A DNA stretch of 26,178 nt from Lysobacterales bacterium CG_4_10_14_3_um_filter_64_11 (GCA_002782905.1 PFJA01000016.1:1-26178); one strand, 5' to 3'; shown: positions 14,926 to 22,800, counted from the first letter of the stretch. Notes: generated by a model from the sequence alone, not told the origin. Translations and numbers: made by a program.

Positions 14926-16830
14926 TTACATGCGATCTTCCGCCACCTGCACCGGAAACTGCTTGCGTAGCGCGCTGATAAAGGCGCGGGTCTCCACTTC
15001 GCCACGCGCGCTGGCGATTTGCTGACGCAGCATGTCAAGCTGAGCCTGCGGCAAGTCCGCGACGGCACCATCGGTAACCGCCAACACCTGCACCAGCGCA
15101 AACCGGCCACCACCCAACTCCGCCATGCCAAGGCTCGGCGCATCCTCGGCCGGATGCGGCAGGGTGAATGCCTGCGCAACAATCGAGGGAGCCGGCGAGC
15201 CGGCATTGCGCGAGACCTTTTCCGCCGTGCTGACATTGCCACCGGCGTCGCTCGCCAGTTGTTCGAAGGTTTCACCCTTGCGGGCACGCTCGAGCAATGC
15301 CGCGGCCTTGGCCTCGCCGGCCTCCTGCGCGCGCTGCAAGCGCACCGCACCATCGGCGTCTGCACGCACGTCGACAAAGGGCCTGGGCTCGGCAGCAATG
15401 TGTTCGGTGACACGAATCACCGCAATGTGCTCGGCGCCCAGTTCGATCGGATCGCTGGCGGCGCCGGCAACCAGGTCCGGCGAAAATGCGGCGCGAATGA
15501 TGGCCGGGTTGCCGGCCAGCCCTTCGCCGCCAGCGCGCGTCATCGGGCCTGCGCGCGACACCGTCAGCCCCAACTCGGCAGCGGCGGCGCTGAGCGAATT
15601 GGGATCGCGGATGACAGAATCCATCAAGCGCCCGGATGCCTCGGAAAAGCGACGCTCACGTTCGGTCTGCCGAGCCTCGACCAACAACTCGTCGCGCACC
15701 TCGGCAAACGGCTTCTCACTGCCCGCCTTTATCTCGCGCACCGTGATGATGTGGAAGCCATCGTCGCCACGCACCGGCGCACTGACCTCGCCAGCCGCCA
15801 ACGCGAACAGTGCCTCATCGAATGCCGGGAATGCGCCGCCCTTTTGCATCCAGCCCAGATCGCCACCGGCTGACTTGGAGCCAATATCGTCAGACGACTC
15901 GCTCGCCAGCGCGGCAAAATCCACCCCCTCAGCACGCGCCTTGAGCGCCAGTGCGTCGGCGCGGGCACTCGCATCGGCAACGGCGGCCGGGTCGGCGTCG
16001 TTGGCCACGGCAATGAGGATATGCGACACCAGTCGCTCCTCAGGTTCCACGAACCGCGCTTGCTGCTCTTCATAGCGCGCATGCAACGACGCGTCGTCGA
16101 TCACGCTGTCGACTTCCAGGTCGGAACCCCTGAGCTCGACGTACTCGAAAGATACTTTTTCGTCAGTCATGAACGCGCTTTTGTTGACTTCATACCAAGC
16201 CAGCAATTCGTCTTCGCTCGGCGCACTGTCATCGGCGGGCGGCAGCACATCGAGCAGTTTCAAATCGCGGGTCTGGTTGCCCAACTGCAGCAAGGATTCA
16301 ACTTCCTTCGCTGACACTAGCGCGGTTGATGCGATCTGCTGCGGAACGGCGCCAACCGCAAGGTCGCGACGGACCAGGGCATCGAAACCCGGCGCCGACA
16401 GGCCCTGCATGCTCAACGCCAGGCGGTATTGATCGGGGTCGAATGTACCATCCACCTGGAATGCCGGGATGCGGGTGATTTCGCGCCGCACCAACGCATC
16501 GGCAGCGACGATGCCATCGCGCTCGGCGGCAGCGAGCAACAGCTCCTCGTCGATCATGCGATCGAGAATCTGGCGTTTGACCAACGCGTTTTCGAACTGG
16601 CGCGAATCGAACGAATCGCCCTGCTGGCGGCGTTGCGCGGCGCGCTCTTGCTCGACGCGTTCACGAAATGCCTGTTGTGATATCTCGCGCTCACCGACCT
16701 TGCCGACCCAGACCTCGGTGCGCGCCGAGAAATAATCGTTGATCCCGAAAAAAGCGAACGGGATGATCAGTATCCCGACGATGATGCCAGCCAGCCAACC
16801 GGTGGTTTTGTCGCGCAATTTCTGAAGCAT
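14926..16830 (-). CDS. ppiD: Periplasmic folding chaperone PpiD (SurA_N/parvulin domain)
   Basis: PpiD is an inner-membrane-anchored periplasmic chaperone near the Sec translocon that helps fold emerging outer-membrane and periplasmic proteins. The 634-residue protein has a short cytosolic N-terminus and one membrane helix (about 11-30, GWLAGIIVGILIIPFAFFGI). The SurA-N-like domain follows, with GEREISQQAFRERVEQE and DRMIDEELLLAAAERDG, then a parvulin domain (about 255-360; VSHILIA, SKSAGGDLGWMQKGG, FALAAGEVSAPV, DGFHIITV) and a long C-terminal lobe. The ATG at 16830 puts the helix at the usual place; the frame extends 20 residues further without a family match. It follows tRNA-Asp and its terminator, so it needs its own promoter in the 60-nt gap, which I could not identify. 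Confidence 0.93.
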   Translation of the reverse strand: MLQKLRDKTTGWLAGIIVGILIIPFAFFGINDYFSARTEVWVGKVGEREISQQAFRERVEQERAAQRRQQGDSFDSRQFENALVKRQILDRMIDEELLLAAAERDGIVAADALVRREITRIPAFQVDGTFDPDQYRLALSMQGLSAPGFDALVRRDLAVGAVPQQIASTALVSAKEVESLLQLGNQTRDLKLLDVLPPADDSAPSEDELLAWYEVNKSAFMTDEKVSFEYVELRGSDLEVDSVIDDASLHARYEEQQARFVEPEERLVSHILIAVANDADPAAVADASARADALALKARAEGVDFAALASESSDDIGSKSAGGDLGWMQKGGAFPAFDEALFALAAGEVSAPVRGDDGFHIITVREIKAGSEKPFAEVRDELLVEARQTERERRFSEASGRLMDSVIRDPNSLSAAAAELGLTVSRAGPMTRAGGEGLAGNPAIIRAAFSPDLVAGAASDPIELGAEHIAVIRVTEHIAAEPRPFVDVRADADGAVRLQRAQEAGEAKAAALLERARKGETFEQLASDAGGNVSTAEKVSRNAGSPAPSIVAQAFTLPHPAEDAPSLGMAELGGGRFALVQVLAVTDGAVADLPQAQLDMLRQQIASARGEVETRAFISALRKQFPVQVAEDRM

Positions 16831-16890
16831 GGTCTGAACCCGTAAGCGATTTGGGATGGATATCGTGGCCGTGGCAGAACCGCTTGCCAC

Positions 16891-16920
16891 AAAAAACGAA
16901 GGCGCCTTGCGGCGCCCTCG
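16891..16920 (-). terminator. Rho-independent terminator after tRNA-Asp
   Basis: On the minus strand a 10-bp stem (one G-U pair) with a GCAA tetraloop, built around GGCGCC/GGCGCC, is followed directly by six T. It lies 6 nt after the tRNA-Asp CCA end and is a strong end point for the hupB-tRNA-Val-tRNA-Asp transcript. Confidence 0.93.
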
Positions 16921-16926
16921 GAAACA

Positions 16927-17003
16927 TGGCGGAGTGGACGGGACTCGAACCCGCGACCCCCGGCGTGACAGGCCGGTATTCTAACCGACTGAACTACCAC
17001 TCC
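16927..17003 (-). tRNA. tRNA-Asp (GTC)
   Basis: 77 nt with encoded CCA. The acceptor stem GGAGTGG pairs with CCACTCC, the D arm is GTTC-AGTCGGTTA-GAAT-like, the anticodon loop is CTGTCAC (GTC), and the T loop is TTCGAGT. It is nearly identical to E. coli tRNA-Asp except in the acceptor stem. It is the last gene before the terminator at 16891-16920. Confidence 0.97.
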
Positions 17004-17023
17004 GCGTTTTTTTTGACTTTACA

Positions 17024-17098
17024 TGGTGGGTGCTGAGGGTTTCGAACCCCCGACCCTCGCCTTGTAAGGGCGACGCTCTACCGCTGAGCTAAGCACCC
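17024..17098 (-). tRNA. tRNA-Val (TAC)
   Basis: 75 nt with encoded CCA. The acceptor stem GGGTGCT pairs with AGCACCC, the anticodon loop is CTTACAA (TAC), and the T loop is TTCGAAA. It starts 14 nt after the hupB stop codon and ends 20 nt before tRNA-Asp, with no terminator or promoter visible in either gap, so it is probably cut out of the hupB transcript. Confidence 0.97.
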
Positions 17099-17112
17099 CT
17101 GCTGGCAAGCGA

Positions 17113-17385
17113 TCAGTTTACGGCATCCTTGAGCGCTTTACCAGCCTTGAACGCCGGAACCTTCGAAGCCTTGATCTTGATCGTCTCGCCGGTGCGCGGG
17201 TTGCGGCCGGTGCGGGCGCCACGCTTGCGCACTTCAAAGGTACCAAAGCCCACGAGGGTGATGGTGTTGCCTTTCTTGAGGTTCTTCTTGATGACTTCGA
17301 TGGCCGCATCCAGCGCACGCGCAGCATCCGCCTTGGTCATTTCGGCAGTTTCAGCGATGGCTTCAATGAGTTCTGCTTTGTTCAT
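17113..17385 (-). CDS. hupB: DNA-binding protein HU-beta
   Basis: HU bends and compacts DNA as a dimer. The 90-residue protein is the standard length and starts MNKAELIEAIAETAEMTKAD. It contains the VGFGTFEVRKRGARTGRNP segment spanning the family signature, whose arm carries the conserved Arg-Asn-Pro that intercalates in DNA, followed by TGETIKIKASKVPAFKAGKALKDAV. AGGGAG lies 9 nt before the ATG. It follows lon, the common gammaproteobacterial lon-hupB order, but has its own promoter at 17524-17552. Confidence 0.97.
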   Translation of the reverse strand: MNKAELIEAIAETAEMTKADAARALDAAIEVIKKNLKKGNTITLVGFGTFEVRKRGARTGRNPRTGETIKIKASKVPAFKAGKALKDAVN

Positions 17386-17523
17386 TAGTTGAGACTCCCT
17401 GAACGAGTTCTTGCACAGTTGTTTGCAACCAGGTTGGTGCCGCGACGCCCCTTCGACAAACTCCCCGATCGACCTTCGCGTGATGCATGCCTGTTGCCTT
17501 GCAACGCATCACGACTGCCGCGA

Positions 17524-17552
17524 TTTATACCAGCGCCAAGCCTGTCGCGCAA
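17524..17552 (-). promoter_or_regulatory. hupB sigma-70 promoter
   Basis: On the minus strand TTGCGC (17552-17547) is followed by exactly 17 nt and TATAAA (17529-17524). The -10 matches consensus at five of six bases. The start site near 17517 would give a leader of about 130 nt. The gap between lon and hupB (17386-17658) shows no clear terminator. Confidence 0.65.
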
Positions 17553-17658
17553 CAGCGCAGGCCTTTATTCATGCGGTTTTCAGCGCGTTTTGCCGCGATC
17601 CACGCAATTGGCCGCATCCAGCAGCGGTTTACGTGCCCGGCAGTGCCGCAAATCGATC

Positions 17659-20094
17659 TCAGTGCGCACGAACCGTTGGCGGATCAGTATCCGCCTTGCT
17701 CTCGACCGCATCGCCGATCGCTACCGATGCCGATTTCGTGTTCGCCGGCGCCAGCGGACGCTCGAGCGCGATGTCCAGCACTTCATCGATCCAGCGCACC
17801 GGCACGATATCAAGGCCGGCGGTGACATTCTTGGGGATATCCGCCAGATCCTTGCTGTTCTCCTCCGGGATCAGCACTTTGAGAATGCCGCCGCGCAGCG
17901 CGGCAAGCAACTTTTCCTTGAGTCCACCGATCGGCAACACGCGACCGCGCAGAGTGATCTCGCCGGTCATCGCCACGTCCGAACGAATCGGCACTCGCGA
18001 CAAAACCGAAACCAGCGCAGTCACCATGGCGACACCGGCACTCGGGCCATCCTTCGGTGTTGCGCCCTCGGGCACATGGATGTGGATGTCGTGCTTCTGG
18101 TGAAAATCCGGGTCCAGACCGAGCCGCTCGGCGCGCGCGCGCACCACCGACAAGGCGGCCTTGGCCGATTCCTGCATGACATCGCCGAGCTGGCCGGTAA
18201 GCGTCAACAAACCCTTGCCCGGCAGCAGCGCCGCCTCGATCTGCAGCAGGTCGCCACCCGCCTCGGTCCACGCCAACCCCGTCACCAGACCGACCTCATT
18301 GGCCTGCTCGGCGCGGCCAAAATCGACACGCCGAACGCCGAGGTAGTGGCCCAAGTTACGCGGTGTAATCTGCACGCCGTTGCTGCGCTTGCGCTTGCTC
18401 TCCTGAGCGCCGGCGAGTGCCACTTCGGTGACTACTTTGCGGCAGATCTTGGAGATTTCCCGTTCCAGGTTGCGCACACCCGACTCGCGCGTGTAATAAC
18501 GCACGATGTCGCGCAGCGCGGCATCGCTGATCTTGAGCTCATCAATTGCCAATCCATTGCCCTTGAGTTGCTTGGGCATCAGGTACTGTTGCGCAATGTT
18601 GAGCTTTTCGTCTTCGGTATAACCCGGGATGCGAATGACCTCCATGCGGTCCAGCAACGGGCTGGGAATGTTCAGCGAGTTAGCGGTCGCCACGAACATC
18701 ACCTCCGACAGATCCAGATCGACTTCAAGGTAATGATCGTTGAAGGTGTGGTTCTGTTCCGGGTCGAGCACTTCGAGCAACGCCGAGGACGGGTCACCGC
18801 GAAAATCCATGCTCATCTTGTCGATCTCATCGAGCATGAACAGCGCGTTGCGCGAGCCCACCTTGCTCAGGTTCTGCACAATCCGGCCCGGCATCGAACC
18901 GATGTAGGTGCGCCGATGACCGCGAATCTCGGCCTCGTCGCGCACACCGCCGAGGCTCATGCGCACGAACTTGCGATTGGTTGCCTTGGCGATGGACTGC
19001 CCGAGCGAGGTCTTGCCCACGCCGGGCGGCCCGACCAGGCACAGGATCGGGCCTTTCATCTGCTTCACCCGCTGCTGCACGGCAAGGTACTCCAGGATGC
19101 GCTCCTTGACCTTCTCCAGCCCGTAATGATCGGCATCAAGCACGGCCTGCGCCGCTTTCAGATCGCGCCGCACCTTGGTCCGCTTCTTCCATGGCACACC
19201 CAGCAGCCAATCGATGTAATTGCGCACCACCGCTGCTTCCGCCGACATCGGCGACATTTGCCGCAGCTTGTTCAATTCCGCCTTGGCCTTGCCGGCGACC
19301 GGCTTTGGCATACCGGACTGAGCCACCTTGCGTGCCAACTCGTCGAGCTCGTTGCCGCCTTCATCATCGCCCAGTTCCTTCTGGATCGCTTTCATCTGCT
19401 CGTTGAGGTAATACTCGCGCTGGCTCTTTTCCATCTGCGACTTGACCCGGCCGCGAATGCGCTTCTCAAGCTGTTGCACATCGATTTCGCCATCGACGTA
19501 ACCGATCAGCAGTTCCAGCCGCGCGCCCACTTCCAGGGTTTCCAGCAGGCGCTGTTTGTCGACCAGGCGCACACTCAGATGCGCAGCCACGGTGTCGGCC
19601 AGCCGGCTCGGGTCATCGATGCCGGTAAGGGTGGCCAGCAACTCGGGCGGCAGCTTGCGATTCATCTTGATGTACTGCTCGAACAACGACATCAGCGAGC
19701 GCACGGTGACCTCGATCTCGCGCTCATTGCGCTCGACCGTGGATTGGAGCTCCTTCACCGTGCACGACAGGCCCGCGTCGGACGTTTCAAAATGCACCGA
19801 TTCGACCCGCGACACGCCTTCGACCAGCACCTTGATGGTGCCGTCGGGCAGCTTGAGCAACTGCAATACCTGCGCCAGCGTGCCGATCGGAAACAGATCC
19901 TTGGCCTCGGGCTCGTCGATATCCGGGCTGTTCTGCGCGAACAGCACGATGCGGCGATCGCCATCCATCGCGCGCTCCAATGCACGCACCGATTTGTCGC
20001 GCCCGACAAACAGCGGGATGACCATGTGCGGATACACCACCACGTCGCGCAATGGCAGGACAGGGAAATTGAGAGTTTCAGTAGAATTGCTCAT
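17659..20094 (-). CDS. lon: ATP-dependent serine protease Lon
   Basis: Lon degrades misfolded and short-lived regulatory proteins in the cytosol. The 811-residue protein has an N-terminal substrate-binding LON domain (PVLPLRDVVVYPHMVIPLFVGR), a coiled middle part (about 205-260; SQREYYLNEQMKAIQKELG), and an AAA+ domain. The AAA+ domain carries Walker A GPPGVGKT (355-362) and Walker B LDEID (421-425). The protease domain has Ser685 in KDGPSAGVAM and Lys728 in PIGGLKEKLL, spaced 43 residues apart as in E. coli Ser679/Lys722. GGAGAGG before the ATG fixes the start. The C-terminus carries about 30 extra Ala/Lys/Asp-rich residues beyond the E. coli end (784 aa). A sigma-32-like promoter and a structured repeat lie upstream. 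Confidence 0.98.
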   Translation of the reverse strand: MSNSTETLNFPVLPLRDVVVYPHMVIPLFVGRDKSVRALERAMDGDRRIVLFAQNSPDIDEPEAKDLFPIGTLAQVLQLLKLPDGTIKVLVEGVSRVESVHFETSDAGLSCTVKELQSTVERNEREIEVTVRSLMSLFEQYIKMNRKLPPELLATLTGIDDPSRLADTVAAHLSVRLVDKQRLLETLEVGARLELLIGYVDGEIDVQQLEKRIRGRVKSQMEKSQREYYLNEQMKAIQKELGDDEGGNELDELARKVAQSGMPKPVAGKAKAELNKLRQMSPMSAEAAVVRNYIDWLLGVPWKKRTKVRRDLKAAQAVLDADHYGLEKVKERILEYLAVQQRVKQMKGPILCLVGPPGVGKTSLGQSIAKATNRKFVRMSLGGVRDEAEIRGHRRTYIGSMPGRIVQNLSKVGSRNALFMLDEIDKMSMDFRGDPSSALLEVLDPEQNHTFNDHYLEVDLDLSEVMFVATANSLNIPSPLLDRMEVIRIPGYTEDEKLNIAQQYLMPKQLKGNGLAIDELKISDAALRDIVRYYTRESGVRNLEREISKICRKVVTEVALAGAQESKRKRSNGVQITPRNLGHYLGVRRVDFGRAEQANEVGLVTGLAWTEAGGDLLQIEAALLPGKGLLTLTGQLGDVMQESAKAALSVVRARAERLGLDPDFHQKHDIHIHVPEGATPKDGPSAGVAMVTALVSVLSRVPIRSDVAMTGEITLRGRVLPIGGLKEKLLAALRGGILKVLIPEENSKDLADIPKNVTAGLDIVPVRWIDEVLDIALERPLAPANTKSASVAIGDAVESKADTDPPTVRAH

Positions 20095-20176
20095 GGGAAC
20101 CTCTCCAGACGACGCGAATCGACGCCGGTAACCGACATTATGGCGAAACGGCGCCTGTGCGGGGACAGGCTGCTAG

Positions 20177-20333
20177 TGTAGTGCTTCGTACTTGGCGGTA
20201 CATTCAGAGCCGTGCCGCAAGCATCACGCCAAGGCGCTGCGCGCTGGCAATGGCAAACCATTGGCAAGCGCAGCAACACCAGCATGGCGCTTGCGGCACG
20301 CTCCTTGTGGGCGGCCAAGCGCGAAGCACTGCA
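20177..20333. repeat. Structured repeat copy A, in the lon leader
   Basis: This 157-bp element has imperfect terminal inverted repeats: the first 22 bases (20177-20198) match the reverse complement of 20312-20333 at 18 positions. Its first 139 bp align without gaps to copy B (21782-21920) with 119 identities by hand count. Inside, GTGCCGCAAGC (20212-20222) pairs perfectly with GCTTGCGGCAC (20289-20299). It lacks the second hairpin domain of copy B. Flanking it towards lon is a separate 6-bp hairpin (20153-20170) and ATGGCGAAACG (20140-20150), an 11-mer shared with the right terminus of copy B. The 388-bp lon-clpX spacer contains no credible gene. Read as RNA, it lies between the candidate lon start site and the lon ATG. 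Confidence 0.85.
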
Positions 20334-20377
20334 CTGGCAACGGCGCGGCATGCGCGCCGCGACCGGCTGCTTTCAGT

Positions 20378-20406
20378 TAATGGGGTTTGCTGGCGATGGA
20401 TGCAAG
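20378..20406 (-). promoter_or_regulatory. Candidate sigma-32 (heat-shock) promoter of lon
   Basis: On the minus strand CTTGCAT (20406-20400), preceded by TGTCG, is followed after 14 nt by CCCCATTA (20385-20378). The sigma-32 consensus is CTTGAAA, 11-16 nt, CCCCATNT; the -10 half is nearly perfect and the -35 half keeps CTTG. Lon is a classic sigma-32 gene. The start site near 20371 would give a leader of about 275 nt that contains repeat copy A entirely. Confidence 0.65.
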
Positions 20407-20482
20407 CGACAACTGAAAAAAACTCAAGAAGTCGCTATTAACAAGTTGGCATTCAGTGTGTTACGGCGCGGCACCGCAAGCC

Positions 20483-21766
20483 TTACTCGGCCGCAGCCTT
20501 GGCCTGTACCGGCGTGCCGCGATAGATCAGGTACGGCTCCGCCTTGTTGTTGATCACCGATTCATCGATGACCACCTTCGAGACATTTTCCAGCGAGGGC
20601 AGCTCAAACATCGTTTCCATCAACACCGCCTCGATGATGGTGCGCAGGCCACGGGCGCCGGTCTTGCGCTTGAGCGCCTTGGCGGCAATCGCGGCCAGTG
20701 CGTCGGGGCGCACTTCCAATTCGACCCCTTCCATCTCGAACAACTTGCGGAACTGCTTGGTCAGCGCGTTCTTGGGCTCGGTGAGTATTTTGATGAGCGC
20801 GCCTTCATCGAGCTCTTCAAGGGTCGCAATCACCGGCAGGCGCCCCACGAACTCCGGGATCAACCCGAACTTGACAAGATCTTCGGGCTCGACATTGGCG
20901 AACACTTCGCCCAGATCGGACTTGGTCTTCTTGCTTTTGACCGAAGCGCTGAAACCGATGCCGACGGCATCGGAACTGCGCTGCTGGATGACTTTCTCCA
21001 GGCCCGAAAATGCACCGCCACAAATGAACAGGATATTGCGTGTGTCGACCTGCAGGAACTCCTGCTGCGGGTGCTTGCGGCCACCCTGCGGCGGCACCGA
21101 GGCGATGGTGCCTTCGATCAGTTTGAGCAACGCCTGTTGCACGCCCTCACCGGAGACATCGCGGGTGATCGACGGGTTTTCGCTCTTGCGCGAAATCTTG
21201 TCGATTTCGTCGATGTAGACGATGCCCATCTGCGCTTTTTCAACATCGTAGTCGCACTTTTGCAGCAGCTTCTGGATGATGTTCTCGACATCCTCGCCAA
21301 CGTAACCCGCCTCGGTGAGGGTAGTGGCATCGGCGATGGTGAACGGCACGTTGAGCATGCGCGCCAGCGTTTCCGCCAGCAGCGTCTTGCCCGAGCCGGT
21401 CGGCCCGATCATCAGAATGTTCGACTTGGCCAGCTCGACGTCATCGTTCTTCTGCCGGCTTTCGATCCGCTTGTAGTGGTTGTATACCGCTACCGAAAGC
21501 GACTTCTTGGCGCGCTGCTGGCCAATTACATATTGATCGAGCACCGCCATGATCTCGCGTGGCTTGGGCAGGTGGCTGCGTGCGGCCTGCGCTTTTTCTT
21601 CCAGCTCTTCGCGGATGATGTCGTTGCAAAGCTCGACGCATTCATCGCAGATGAATACGCTCGGCCCCGCGATCAGCTTGCGCACCTCGTGCTGGCTTTT
21701 GCCACAAAACGAGCAGTAGAGGACTTTGCTGCTGTCGCTGGATCGCCCCTGGCGTTCTTCGGTCAT
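20483..21766 (-). CDS. clpX: ClpXP protease ATP-binding subunit ClpX
   Basis: ClpX unfolds substrates and feeds them to ClpP. The 427-residue protein (E. coli 424) has the N-terminal zinc domain with Cys18, Cys21, Cys40 and Cys43. An AAA+ domain follows with Walker A GPTGSGKT (121-128), the pore loop GYVG (154-157), Walker B VYIDEID (183-189), GRLPV sensor region and LKRKTGARGLRTI sensor 2. The IGF loop that docks on ClpP is present in VGIGFSASV. The start is the ATG at 21766 (MTEERQG); a TTG at 21781 in the same frame is less likely. The Shine-Dalgarno is poor. Repeat copy B ends only 15 bp upstream of this ATG. clpP lies 365 bp upstream. Confidence 0.98.
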   Translation of the reverse strand: MTEERQGRSSDSSKVLYCSFCGKSQHEVRKLIAGPSVFICDECVELCNDIIREELEEKAQAARSHLPKPREIMAVLDQYVIGQQRAKKSLSVAVYNHYKRIESRQKNDDVELAKSNILMIGPTGSGKTLLAETLARMLNVPFTIADATTLTEAGYVGEDVENIIQKLLQKCDYDVEKAQMGIVYIDEIDKISRKSENPSITRDVSGEGVQQALLKLIEGTIASVPPQGGRKHPQQEFLQVDTRNILFICGGAFSGLEKVIQQRSSDAVGIGFSASVKSKKTKSDLGEVFANVEPEDLVKFGLIPEFVGRLPVIATLEELDEGALIKILTEPKNALTKQFRKLFEMEGVELEVRPDALAAIAAKALKRKTGARGLRTIIEAVLMETMFELPSLENVSKVVIDESVINNKAEPYLIYRGTPVQAKAAAE

Positions 21767-21781
21767 GCTACGTGGCCCCAA

Positions 21782-22044
21782 TGTAGTGCTTTGCCATTAT
21801 CGGTACTTTCAGAGCGGTGCCGCAAGCGCCAGGCCAAGGCACTGCGTGCAGGCAATGGCAAGCCCTTGGCAAGCGCAGCAACACCGGCATCGCGCTTGCG
21901 GCACGCCCCCTGTGGGCGGCATTCTGGCTGGCCAGCTGCGGTGTTGCGCTCGCTCACCAGGGAGCAACCCTGCCAGCGCTCGCACGCCGTGCATCGGGCC
22001 AGCCAGACGACCGCTGAATGTGCCGATAATGGCGAAACGCTACA
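21782..22044. repeat. Structured repeat copy B, in the clpX leader
   Basis: This is a 263-bp element with 31-bp terminal inverted repeats: 21782-21812 matches the reverse complement of 22014-22044 at 26 of 31 positions. Two internal perfect inverted repeats follow in series: a 13-bp pair GTGCCGCAAGCGC/GCGCTTGCGGCAC (21817-21829, 21892-21904) and an 11-bp pair TCTGGCTGGCC/GGCCAGCCAGA (21923-21933, 21997-22007). The whole can fold as a three-way junction. The first 139 bp match copy A. No clear target-site duplication flanks it. It fills most of the 365-bp clpP-clpX spacer, which has no credible gene. Open frames cross it in several frames, but copies A and B do not keep the same one open to a similar product on the minus strand. 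Confidence 0.88.
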
Positions 22045-22069
22045 CCGGCTGGGATTGGACTGGTACGAA

Positions 22070-22078
22070 AGCATAGCA
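22070..22078 (-). promoter_or_regulatory. Candidate extended -10 promoter for clpX
   Basis: On the minus strand TGCTATGCT (22078-22070) is an extended -10 (TGnTATGCT). No good -35 is visible, which extended -10 promoters tolerate. A start site near 22063 would place the whole of repeat copy B in a leader of about 300 nt before the clpX ATG. Confidence 0.4.
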
Positions 22079-22131
22079 CAGGCACCCAGTGCCGCCAGCG
22101 GGCACCTGCGCGCAAATACCCGGCGCCAGGC

Positions 22132-22755
22132 TTATCCGGCGCGGATGCTGTCTTCGGGGCGCCGTTCGAGCACTTCATCGATCAGCCCATAGGCCTTGGC
22201 GGCATTGGCGTCCATGAAGTTGTCGCGGTCGGTGTCGCGGGCGATGGTCTCGATCGGCTGGCCGGTATGTTTCGCCAACACCGCATTCAGGCGGTCGCGC
22301 AAGTTCAGGATTTCGCGGGTATGAATCTCGATATCGCTGGCCTGGCCCTGAAAACCGCCCAGCGGCTGGTGGATCATTACCCGGGTATGCGGCAGCGCAT
22401 AGCGCTTGCCGGCAGCACCGGCAGCGAGCAACAGCGAACCCATGCTGGCCGCCTGCCCGACGCAGATGGTGCTGACATCGGGCTTGATGAACTGCATGGT
22501 GTCGTAGATCGCCATGCCGGAGGTGACCACACCACCCGGTGAGTTCACGTACAGGCTGATGTCCTTTTCGGGGTTGTCGGCCTCAAGGAACAACAACTGC
22601 GCGATCACCACATTGGCCACGTAGTCGTCGATCGGACCGACCAGAAAAATGACGCGCTCTTTGAGCAAGCGTGAGTAGATGTCGTATGAACGCTCGCCGC
22701 GGCTGGTCTGCTCGACCACCATCGGGATCAGGTTGAGGCCCTTGATCGGGTTCAT
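22132..22755 (-). CDS. clpP: ATP-dependent Clp protease proteolytic subunit
   Basis: ClpP forms the tetradecameric serine-protease chamber used with ClpX or ClpA. The 207-residue protein matches E. coli length. The catalytic triad is Ser104 in GQAASMGS, His129 in RVMIHQPLGG and Asp174 in ARDTDRD. MVVEQTSRGERSYDIYSRLL follows a short N-terminal stretch that would be the propeptide region. AGGAG lies 6 nt before the ATG at 22755. It follows tig across a 158-bp spacer with a REP-like palindrome, and precedes clpX across repeat copy B. Confidence 0.98.
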   Translation of the reverse strand: MNPIKGLNLIPMVVEQTSRGERSYDIYSRLLKERVIFLVGPIDDYVANVVIAQLLFLEADNPEKDISLYVNSPGGVVTSGMAIYDTMQFIKPDVSTICVGQAASMGSLLLAAGAAGKRYALPHTRVMIHQPLGGFQGQASDIEIHTREILNLRDRLNAVLAKHTGQPIETIARDTDRDNFMDANAAKAYGLIDEVLERRPEDSIRAG

Positions 22756-22800
22756 CTGCTACTCCTTGGCGTAAAACAACGCGAAGCGTTTCTTTGTCAC

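Noticed and set aside
17389..20181. 930-codon plus-strand open frame opposite lon
   Set aside because: A His/Arg/Leu-rich antisense shadow of lon, whose identity and start are certain.
21782..22044. Insertion sequence with transposase
   Set aside because: Too short, no transposase frame, and no clear target-site duplication; at most a non-autonomous element.
21763..22074. 103-codon minus-strand frame spanning copy B and ending in ATGA at the clpX start; a similar 86-codon frame (20091-20351) ends in ATGA at the lon start
   Set aside because: The ATGA overlaps arise because both genes begin ATG-A. The two copies are offset by a multiple of three, but the two frames read the shared repeat in different phases, so no common peptide is conserved. 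Best explained as open frames in GC-rich DNA.
20456..22192. 578-codon plus-strand open frame opposite clpX
   Set aside because: It is antisense to clpX for most of its length, has no recognisable domain and only continues because of GC-rich codon bias.
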